Assembly: GCA_943324575.2 (NCBI GenBank)
Contig: CALPMD020000081.1
Span: 1-6,266 of the forward strand
From: Akkermansia muciniphila
GTDB lineage: Bacteria > Verrucomicrobiota > Verrucomicrobiia > Verrucomicrobiales > Akkermansiaceae
Length of the DNA stretch: 6,266 bases
Direction: 5' to 3'
Shown: piece after piece, positions 1-4,913 of the stretch
Layout of the letters: each line of letters begins with the position of its first letter
Position numbering within the stretch: the first letter of the stretch is position 1
The notes under the pieces: model-generated
The model's database searches: none
What the model was told of the DNA's origin: nothing
The model's input: the letters and a program-made list of their open reading frames with translations, nothing else
Position numbers and translations under genes: made by a program

Positions 1-193
1 AACCGCTGGTTGGCGTATAGGTGAATCCACCATTGCTGTTGAGGGCGACAGTTCCGTGGCTTGGACCCACGTCGAGGATGGAGGTCAGTGGGGTGGACTG
101 GGCATCGGTATCATTGGCAAGCACGCCAGTGGGTGATATCACCAATGCGGTATTCTGCGGGGTTGTGTAGTTGTCCGTCGCTGCCACGGGTGC
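1..193 (-). repeat. Cadherin-like repeat unit 2 (coding, cut by window edge)
   Basis: This encodes residues 373-436, the start of a second copy (APVAATDNYTTPQN, GVLANDTD, PSHGTV, NGGFTYTP). It follows the DUF642-like domain. The alternation suggests that further copies continue beyond the left edge. Confidence 0.7.
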
Positions 194-1309
194 GGTGTTG
201 CCTGTGATGGTGGGGGATTTAAGGCTCACCTTATCGACCAATAAATCCAGCCCCTTGGTGGTGGTCGACTTATCGAGGAAAGTCAAAGTGGTCGATGGGC
301 TATTGGCCACAAAGGTGTAGCTTTGAGGATACCAACGTATCGCGCCACCGCCTAGGCCGGTGAGGGTGATCGACTGCGAAAGTAGGCTGCTGGTACCGTT
401 AAGCGTCATCTGCAGCACTTGTTGATTCTTGTTATAGGCTAGGACACCTGCGTCGAACGTGAGCGTATAGGTTTGACCCGCCGACGTGGCGAAGGTTTGG
501 GATAGCACTCCGTTAGGCGTCGTGTCGCCGCCATTGAAAGCGACTAGCTTGCTGCCATCGGTGGGCACATAGACACCAGTCGATTGGACAGCTTGATTGC
601 CGCTAGCCGTCCAACCGCTGTAGTCGGATTCGAAGCTGCCGTTGACCAAGCCTCCCAAGGTCGCTGGATTGACCGTGAGATTGACCGTCGCCACGTTGGA
701 ATCCAATTTGCCGTTGTTGGCGTGATAGGTGAAGGCATCGCTGCCCGTGTATCCAGTAGCCGGTGTATAGGTGAATCCACCGTTGGTACCCAGGCTGACA
801 CTGCCGTGGCTAGGGACCGTATCGATGACCGCGCTGAGCGCGATGGATTGTGGATCGGTGTCATTGGCGAGGACGCCGCTGGCCTGAATCACCAGAGCGA
901 CGTTTTGGGTGGCCGAGTAGGCATCCGCGACCGCAACCGGTGGCAGCGGAACGGTGAATGCGAGTTCCGATGAATACGCGCTTTCCAAGCCTGTACTGCC
1001 AAGCGCAGTCACGGCGAAATAATACGTCTGCCCGGAGGCGAGCCCAGTCACTGGATAAGCGAGTTGGGTCCCCGCGTTATAGGAGAGGGTGTATTGTTTA
1101 CTTTGAGTTCCGGCATAGACTTTGTAGCCTTGAATGCCAGTTGCAGAAACTGCGTTCCAACCCAGTGTCACCGTTTGCAAGGGGACAGTGGATGTGGTTG
1201 CGGCACTTGTTCCGTGGGTCAGCAATCCGCTGATCGTGAGGGTGAGCGCTGCTAGGGATTTGAGGGTTCTAGTTGCTGAAGACGTTTTTCTTAGGGGTGA
1301 AAATAACAT
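1..1309 (-). CDS. Secreted modular protein: FN3, cadherin-like repeats, DUF642/CBM-like domain (C-terminus beyond window)
   Basis: Read on the minus strand from ATG at 1309, the frame stays open for 436 codons to the window edge, so only the N-terminal part is present. An in-frame TGA at 1315-1313, two codons upstream, rules out an earlier start. Residues 1-36 form a signal peptide: a basic n-region (R7, K8, R14, K17), a hydrophobic core (about 19-30) and a cleavage site near TSA-A (34-37). Residues about 41-121 resemble fibronectin type III (LGW near the start, GYKVY, GLASGQTYYFAV). Residues 124-215 and 373-436+ are two copies of a cadherin-like/Ig-like repeat (GVLANDTD, PSHG, GGFTYTP). Between them, 219-366 resembles DUF642 or a CBM-like beta-sandwich (NGSFES..GW, LSQTF, GQTYTLTFDAG). 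Such proteins are exported and often act as adhesins or polysaccharide-binding or -degrading enzymes. No catalytic domain is visible in this part, so the function is open. The Shine-Dalgarno is weak, and aguA lies divergently across a 178-bp gap. Confidence 0.85.
   Translation of the reverse strand, partial: MLFSPLRKTSSATRTLKSLAALTLTISGLLTHGTSAATTSTVPLQTVTLGWNAVSATGIQGYKVYAGTQSKQYTLSYNAGTQLAYPVTGLASGQTYYFAVTALGSTGLESAYSSELAFTVPLPPVAVADAYSATQNVALVIQASGVLANDTDPQSIALSAVIDTVPSHGSVSLGTNGGFTYTPATGYTGSDAFTYHANNGKLDSNVATVNLTVNPATLGGLVNGSFESDYSGWTASGNQAVQSTGVYVPTDGSKLVAFNGGDTTPNGVLSQTFATSAGQTYTLTFDAGVLAYNKNQQVLQMTLNGTSSLLSQSITLTGLGGGAIRWYPQSYTFVANSPSTTLTFLDKSTTTKGLDLLVDKVSLKSPTITGNTAPVAATDNYTTPQNTALVISPTGVLANDTDAQSTPLTSILDVGPSHGTVALNSNGGFTYTPTSG
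665..940 (-). repeat. Cadherin-like repeat unit 1 (coding)
   Basis: This encodes residues 124-215 of the secreted protein, opening with PPVAVADAYSATQN and carrying GVLANDTD, PSHGSV, NGGFTYTP and GYTGSDAFTY. It shares a 17-nt identical stretch (GTATAGGTGAATCCACC on the plus strand, 765-781) with unit 2 at 15-31. The aspartates in NDTD and GSD are typical of calcium-binding positions in this fold; calcium binding itself is inferred. Confidence 0.75.
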
Positions 1310-1487
1310 GCTTCAAATTGGCAGTCTTCACTCAAATCGGTAGGTGGCGGATTACTCTTTTCCAGGTGAGTCAAATGGATCATCCCGTGTCAGTAATTTT
1401 ACCGATACCGCCGCAGGACCATGCGCCTTACCATTTGCCACGAATGAAAGCTGGAAATGTCGCCTGCGATGGATTCATGCTCTGCCC
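1310..1487. other. Divergent intergenic region
   Basis: This separates the start of the secreted protein (minus) from aguA (plus) and must hold both promoters. The aguA frame is open back to a GTG at 1344, but codons in 1344-1487 lack the G/C-ending preference seen downstream and the encoded peptide has no resemblance to the family's N-terminus, so I treat it as non-coding. A TTGACT hexamer on the minus strand (1378-1373) is a possible -35 box for the secreted protein, but no good -10 sits at standard spacing. Confidence 0.5.
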
Positions 1488-2543
1488 ATGACTGCTGCTA
1501 GATTTGCAATGCCACCCGAATGGTCCCCGCAAGAAGCGGTTTGGCTTTCCTGGCCGGTGGAGGACCCACGGCATTGGGGTGGTGAAAAGCGCGACATGAT
1601 TTGGTCGAAATTCGCTGAGATTGCGGCAGCTGCCTCACGCTTTGAGACGGTGCGGATCAATGCTCCGGAGTCTGATCACGCGGCGATTGCCGCGGCATGC
1701 AACCGGGCCAAAGGCGTGCCCGAGCGACTGGAGCTTTTTGATCATCCGCACAACGACGTGTGGTGCCGTGACCACGGGCCGATTTTTGTGAAGCACTCCG
1801 ATACCGGCGAGGTTGCGGTGACAGACTGGGAATTCAATGCGTGGGGCGGAAAATTTCCACCGTGGGATCTGGACAATGGCATCCCTAGCAGAATCGCATC
1901 GGCGCTCGGCTTGCGGCGTTTTACTGGCGGAATGATCCTCGAAGGCGGCGCGATTGAAGTCAACGGCGCCGGGCAGCTCTTGACGACCGAAGCCGTCCTC
2001 CTCAATCCCAATCGCAATCCCAACCTGAGCCGAGAGGAGATCGAGCAACGCCTCCGCGACGGTCTCGGCGTTTCAGAGATTCTCTGGCTGAAGCAGGGGA
2101 TCGAAGGGGACGATACCGATGGTCACATCGATGACTTGGCCCGCTTCGTCGATCCCCAGACGATCCTTGCCTGTGTCGATCGCGATTCCAATTCGCCCAA
2201 CGCTTCGGTGCTTGCCGATAACTTGGCGCGCCTGCGGTCTTTCGTCGGGCCGAATGACCGGGCCTTCGAGGTGCTGGAGATTCCCTTACCCGAGGCCTGT
2301 GAGGTCGCGGGCTGGAGACTGCCCGTGCTGCCAGCTTCCTACGTCAATTTTCTCATCCTCAATGGCGGGGTGCTCGTCCCGACATTCCGTCAGCCCAAAA
2401 ATGATGATCGTGCCCTCGGGATCATTCGCGAGTTGTTTGAGGATCGCGAAGTGGTCGGAATCGACTGCCTCGACCTGGTCGAAGAGGGCGGCACCCTGCA
2501 CTGCATCTCCCAGCAGCAGCCGCTGGCGGGCGCGCCCCGTTAG
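1488..2543 (+). CDS. aguA: Agmatine deiminase (agmatine iminohydrolase)
   Basis: This cytoplasmic enzyme hydrolyses agmatine to N-carbamoylputrescine and ammonia in the arginine-decarboxylase route to putrescine. The 351-residue protein is of normal family length and has the guanidine-modifying (PAD_porph) signatures in order: [15 protein letters not shown] (9-23), [14 protein letters not shown] (88-101), [10 protein letters not shown] (151-160), [13 protein letters not shown] (166-178), DDTDGHID with H213 (208-215), and the nucleophile C339 in [14 protein letters not shown] (332-345). ATG 1488 was chosen because family members begin a few residues before the PPEW block; ATG 1509 is the alternative (344 residues) and GTG 1344 is unlikely. 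No start has a good Shine-Dalgarno. No N-carbamoylputrescine amidase (aguB) or arginine decarboxylase gene adjoins it. Its TAG overlaps the rnhA stop by 4 bp, tail to tail. Peptidyl-arginine deiminase-like activity is possible but less likely at this length. Confidence 0.93.
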   Translation: MTAARFAMPPEWSPQEAVWLSWPVEDPRHWGGEKRDMIWSKFAEIAAAASRFETVRINAPESDHAAIAAACNRAKGVPERLELFDHPHNDVWCRDHGPIFVKHSDTGEVAVTDWEFNAWGGKFPPWDLDNGIPSRIASALGLRRFTGGMILEGGAIEVNGAGQLLTTEAVLLNPNRNPNLSREEIEQRLRDGLGVSEILWLKQGIEGDDTDGHIDDLARFVDPQTILACVDRDSNSPNASVLADNLARLRSFVGPNDRAFEVLEIPLPEACEVAGWRLPVLPASYVNFLILNGGVLVPTFRQPKNDDRALGIIRELFEDREVVGIDCLDLVEEGGTLHCISQQQPLAGAPR

Positions 2544-3007
2544 GCAGGGGAAAAACCGTGGTCCTCTTCCAACACCGCAGCCGCCACGGCGACGTTGGCC
2601 AGCTCATCGCAGCGTTCGTTTTCGGTGTGTCCCGCATGCCCCTTGACCCAGCGCCAGTCGATGCGGTGCGAGCCGATCGCCGCCAATAACAGCTGCCAAA
2701 GATCCCGGTTTTTCACGGGTTTCTTGTCGGCGGTTTGCCAGCCGCGCTTTTGCCAGCCGTCGATCCATCTCTTGGAAATCGAATCGATCAGATACTTGGA
2801 ATCCGAATGCAGCACGACCTCGCAGGGTTCGGTTAGAGTTTCGAGAGCGGCGATCGCGGCGCGCAGTTCCATCCGGTTGTTCGTCGTCAGGCGGTAGCCA
2901 GCGGACAGCTCCATCCGGTGCTTGCCGCAGACCATGACCGCGCCGAAACCGCCAGGACCTGGGTTTCCTTTGCAGCCGCCGTCGGTGTGAATGACTACCC
3001 GTTTCAT
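2540..3007 (-). CDS. rnhA: Ribonuclease HI
   Basis: This enzyme cleaves the RNA strand of RNA-DNA hybrids, removing R-loops and primer remnants. The 155-residue product matches the E. coli enzyme's length and has the full active site: D9 in [15 protein letters not shown]47 in TTNNRMEL, D69 in LHSDS, H124 in VKGHAGH and D134 in ERCDELAN. The basic handle region (about 79-100, [12 protein letters not shown] then KKPVKN) that helps hybrid binding is present. ATG 3007 places the first strand ([11 protein letters not shown]) as in homologues; the frame runs back to a TTG at 3037, adding ten unlike residues. No clear Shine-Dalgarno is seen. It lies downstream of the polymerase gene on the same strand, 20 nt after a possible small ORF, so co-transcription is plausible. 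Its stop codon is inside the end of aguA. Confidence 0.95.
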   Translation of the reverse strand: MKRVVIHTDGGCKGNPGPGGFGAVMVCGKHRMELSAGYRLTTNNRMELRAAIAALETLTEPCEVVLHSDSKYLIDSISKRWIDGWQKRGWQTADKKPVKNRDLWQLLLAAIGSHRIDWRWVKGHAGHTENERCDELANVAVAAAVLEEDHGFSPA

Positions 3008-3027
3008 TGCGGTGGAAGGTGCGGTAA

Positions 3028-3150
3028 TCACGCGCAAGATGGCAAGCCAATCCCACGCCGATCGAAAAAGGCCAATGCACGGTCTGCTTGATACGCCATC
3101 GCCTCCGCAACGCTAGACGACCCCATCCGGCTATCCATACTGACATCCAT
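3028..3150 (-). CDS. Possible 40-residue small ORF between polymerase and rnhA
   Basis: An ATG at 3150 lies 8 nt after the polymerase stop, and the TGA at 3030-3028 lies 20 nt before the rnhA start, so it nearly fills the gap. A GAG-type purine run (GAGAGTGAAA) precedes the ATG. The peptide starts [10 protein letters not shown] and continues with a helical, mildly amphipathic stretch ([18 protein letters not shown]), ending GIGLPSCA. I do not recognise a family. Its role could be translational coupling rather than a functional peptide, or the frame may be open by chance. Confidence 0.3.
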   Translation of the reverse strand: MDVSMDSRMGSSSVAEAMAYQADRALAFFDRRGIGLPSCA

Positions 3151-3158
3151 TTTCACTC

Positions 3159-4412
3159 TCAATCACTTTCGCTGGCCAGATCTGGAATGTGGGTGAAGCT
3201 GATGCGCATCGGCGCGCTGTCGCGGTTTTCTTGGACGCTGCCGAAGTAAACGGCGTGGCGTCCGTATCGCGACCGGAGCTTGTCCAGGGTGGCATCCAGG
3301 CGGCGGTGTTTTTCAGAGTCGCAGGCTGCCGCCGTGTCGGAAACCACCTCGAACAAGGGCGGTGTGAAGTTGGCGCGGTCAACCAGCCGGGACAGTACCA
3401 CGCCCACTTGCAGGAGCGGGCTGCCCGGCTCCGGGCGATCGCGCCATAGCCGGTCCAGCAAGCGGATCAGCGCCACGGTCGAGTCTGTTTCCGCGGTGTG
3501 AACCGCTGCAGCCCATGAACCGCTGCGCAGAAAGGCGAGCTGCAGCGTGAGGGACCCGGTCAGTAGCCCGTGAGAGCGCAGCCGCTCGCAGGCCTTGTGC
3601 AGAAGCTTGCAGAGGATCGGCCATGCCTGGTCGGGCTGGCGGCTTTGCGGCGGAAGAACGTGGGAGTGACCCAGCGTCTTGCGGGCAGAGACCAGGTCGG
3701 GGATTTCATCGCCACGCAGCAAGTGCCAGAGCCGATCGCCCAACACACCATTCCAGGCACTGCGCAAGGTCGGCTTCGAGGCGGCACAAAGCGCGGCCAC
3801 CGAATAGATGCCCACCGCATTGAGGTTGGTTTCCATGCGGCGGCCGATCCCCGTGAAATCGCGCAGCTTCAGCGGGTAGAGGACCTCCGGCAGCTCGCTG
3901 GGGTGGATGATGAACAGGCCATCGGGCTTGCGCATCTTGCTCGCCATTTTGGCCAAGTACTTGTTCGGCCCTGCACCGATACTCACCTTGATAAACGGGG
4001 AAATATCTCGGGCCACGGTCGCTTTGATTTTGCGCCCGATCCCTTCCACCGTCTCCGGATTGCGCAGATTGTAGGGCAGCCACGCCCACATCTCGTCAAT
4101 GCTCAAGACCGCCTCGACGTGGATGCAGTCCTCCACCGCGGCGATCACCTGATGGTGGACCTTGATGTATTCACTCGGCTTGCTTTCCACGATCACGATG
4201 CCCGGGCAGAGAAGACGCGCGTCGCTGATGCGGGTGCCGGTCTTCACCCCGAAGGCCTTGGCCTCATAGCTCGCCGCGATGCAGCAGGAACTCTCCGCCA
4301 TCACCGGTGCCACGCCGACCGGCAGCCCGCGCAGGCTGGGGTCCAGGTGTTGTTCGACCGACGCGAAGTAAGAATCGCAATCCACGAAAAGGGCAGTGAG
4401 CGGACAGTCCAC
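3159..4412 (-). CDS. dinB: Y-family translesion DNA polymerase (DinB/UmuC-like)
   Basis: This error-prone polymerase copies past damaged template bases. The 417 residues hold the complete Y-family core: LFVDCDSYFASVE (8-20) with metal ligand D11 and aromatic steric-gate position F16, SYEAKAFGVKTG (48-59), SIDE with D106 and E107 (104-107), SIGAGPNKYLAKMASKMRKP (144-163), the helix-hairpin-helix FTGIGRRMETNL (186-197), and a little finger from about 245. The KTLGHSHVLPP segment and the C-terminal PMRISFTHIPD resemble a DinB/UmuC-like subgroup (COG0389) distinct from classical Pol IV, so the symbol means dinB-like. Retained D11/D106/E107 argue against the catalytically dead ImuB. The C-terminus has no canonical QLxLF clamp motif; TPPLFE at 350-355 occupies the usual place. 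GTG 4412 is the only usual start before an in-frame TGA at 4448-4446. A LexA-like operator lies 46 nt upstream. Confidence 0.92.
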   Translation of the reverse strand: MDCPLTALFVDCDSYFASVEQHLDPSLRGLPVGVAPVMAESSCCIAASYEAKAFGVKTGTRISDARLLCPGIVIVESKPSEYIKVHHQVIAAVEDCIHVEAVLSIDEMWAWLPYNLRNPETVEGIGRKIKATVARDISPFIKVSIGAGPNKYLAKMASKMRKPDGLFIIHPSELPEVLYPLKLRDFTGIGRRMETNLNAVGIYSVAALCAASKPTLRSAWNGVLGDRLWHLLRGDEIPDLVSARKTLGHSHVLPPQSRQPDQAWPILCKLLHKACERLRSHGLLTGSLTLQLAFLRSGSWAAAVHTAETDSTVALIRLLDRLWRDRPEPGSPLLQVGVVLSRLVDRANFTPPLFEVVSDTAAACDSEKHRRLDATLDKLRSRYGRHAVYFGSVQENRDSAPMRISFTHIPDLASESD

Positions 4413-4458
4413 AGCCAGAAAACAAGCACCGGTCCACCAGCCACGTCAAATTAAAATG

Positions 4459-4472
4459 TGTTCAATCGAACA
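4459..4472 (-). promoter_or_regulatory. Candidate LexA (SOS) operator of the translesion polymerase
   Basis: TGTTC-AATC-GAACA is a perfect 5-bp-arm palindrome with a 4-nt spacer. From memory this is the LexA-binding form reported for Verrucomicrobia, and the downstream gene is a classical SOS target. The site lies 46 nt upstream of GTG 4412, just before an AT-rich TTTTAAT on the minus strand (4456-4450) that could be part of the promoter. Binding is inferred from motif and position. Confidence 0.7.
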
Positions 4473-4563
4473 ATCATCCGCGAGAGCCGCCGGCGCGCGT
4501 TTTTGATCCGCGCCACGCATTTTCAGCTTTCCAAGCGATTGGGTTTCGACTTTGATCGAAATC

Positions 4564-4601
4564 GAAAGGCCGCCGGCCCCATACGGAACCGGCGACCCTT
4601 C
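4564..4601 (-). terminator. Hairpin terminator for minus-strand transcription
   Basis: On the minus strand a 17-bp stem closes on a GTAT loop (4584-4581), flanked by a GAA run before it and followed by TTTCGATTTCG. Thirteen inner pairs lie at 4568-4580 with 4585-4597. Four stem pairs are G-U wobbles in minus-strand RNA but would be C-A mismatches in plus-strand RNA, which shows the acting strand. It probably ends transcripts from the small gene at 4837-4652 and insulates the SOS-controlled polymerase. The T-tract is interrupted, so efficiency is uncertain. Confidence 0.6.
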
Positions 4602-4608
4602 TTACTGT

Positions 4609-4623
4609 GCAGTGCAACACTGC
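4609..4623. repeat. Small perfect hairpin
   Basis: GCAGTG and CACTGC form a perfect 6-bp stem around a CAA loop. It lies between the terminator and the stop codon of the 61-codon gene, and could be part of the same palindrome-rich block. Confidence 0.4.
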
Positions 4624-4625
4624 GT

Positions 4626-4690
4626 CATCTGGTGCTTGCTGGCTTTACAGATTACGCAGCTGTTGCTGGCAGACTTGAGTCTGCCAGATG
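4626..4690. repeat. Palindrome-rich block with 7-bp inverted ends (REP/MITE-like candidate)
   Basis: CATCTGG (4626-4632) and CCAGATG (4684-4690) are perfect inverted repeats bounding 65 bp. Inside are two direct copies of TTGCTGGC (4636-4643, 4663-4670) and a perfect palindrome at the right end (4666-4687). No transposase gene is present. This organisation suggests a dispersed palindromic element, but with one copy in view that cannot be confirmed. Confidence 0.4.
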
Positions 4691-4837
4691 GGGTGCGGAG
4701 CTCTTCTCAAACAGATCGAGTTGGAGCTTGCGACGAGCAAGCCGCCATTGCTGAAACGCAAGGTAAGCCACGACGAGTCCGACAACCCGCGTGGCCGCAG
4801 GAGAGAGAAGCGCAGGGACGATGTGAAGTGGGTTCAT
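4652..4837 (-). pseudogene. Small membrane-anchored protein, probably truncated at its C-terminus
   Basis: The 61-residue ORF starts MNPLHIVPALLSPAATR and has one transmembrane segment (about residues 10-31), then QQWRLARRKLQLDLFEK. This layout, a short outside tail, one helix and a basic QW.LARRKL.LDLFEK stretch, resembles the N-terminus of longer uncharacterised bacterial membrane proteins that continue after LDLFEKR with a helical cytoplasmic region. Here the frame switches after EK to SSAPHLADSSLPATAA and stops, and that tail is encoded by a perfect palindrome. I infer loss of the original 3' part by insertion or rearrangement; I did not find the missing part in the next 200 bases. It may still be an expressed short protein. 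A further in-frame ATG lies at 4858. It is divergent from mrdA with a 76-bp gap and is followed by a minus-strand terminator. Function unknown. Confidence 0.5.
4666..4687. repeat. Perfect 9-bp-arm palindrome
   Basis: CTGGCAGAC (4666-4674) and GTCTGCCAG (4679-4687) are exact inverted arms around a TTGA loop. The hairpin lies in the coding sequence of the minus-strand small gene and encodes most of its tail (LADSSLPA). Confidence 0.75.
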
Positions 4838-4873
4838 GCAATGCGCAGAGCGCGGCAAGCCGTTGATTGAGCG

Positions 4874-4902
4874 TTGCCTTGCACTGAATCTGAGCCTAGG
4901 AT
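4874..4902 (+). promoter_or_regulatory. Weak candidate sigma-70-type promoter for mrdA
   Basis: TTGCCT (4874-4879) and TAGGAT (4897-4902) are separated by exactly 17 nt and each match four of six consensus positions. If used, transcription would start near 4909, leaving a leader of only about 5 nt before ATG 4914 and excluding the ATG at 4836. A 4-of-6 pair at the right spacing can occur by chance. Confidence 0.2.
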
Positions 4903-4913
4903 TTCAAGACTTC

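Noticed and set aside
584..973. Plus-strand 129-codon open frame
   Set aside because: It is antisense to the repeat-rich secreted protein, which has a signal peptide and clear domain motifs.
1344..1487. N-terminal extension of agmatine deiminase from GTG 1344
   Set aside because: Codon use differs from the rest of the gene, the 48 residues do not resemble the family's N-terminus, and ATG 1488 gives the expected length.
2556..2587. CCGTGG/CCACGG inverted repeat after the aguA stop as terminator
   Set aside because: The loop is about 20 nt, there is no T-tract, and it lies within the conserved rnhA reading frame.
3570..4454. Long 294-codon plus-strand open frame
   Set aside because: It lies entirely antisense to the Y-family polymerase, whose motifs are unambiguous; it is a high-GC shadow frame.
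4482..4506. GC-rich stretch followed by TTTTT on the plus strand, resembling a terminator
   Set aside because: The stem is short and imperfect and there is no plus-strand gene upstream to terminate.
4544..4561. Palindrome TTTCGA-N6-TCGAAA next to the terminator
   Set aside because: It overlaps the terminator's T-rich flank and its repeated TCGAAA units; probably a by-product of that low-complexity run, with no other support as an operator.
4458..4754. Plus-strand 98-codon open frame over the control region
   Set aside because: It would start within the LexA-like palindrome region, crosses the terminator and hairpins, and shows no protein family features.
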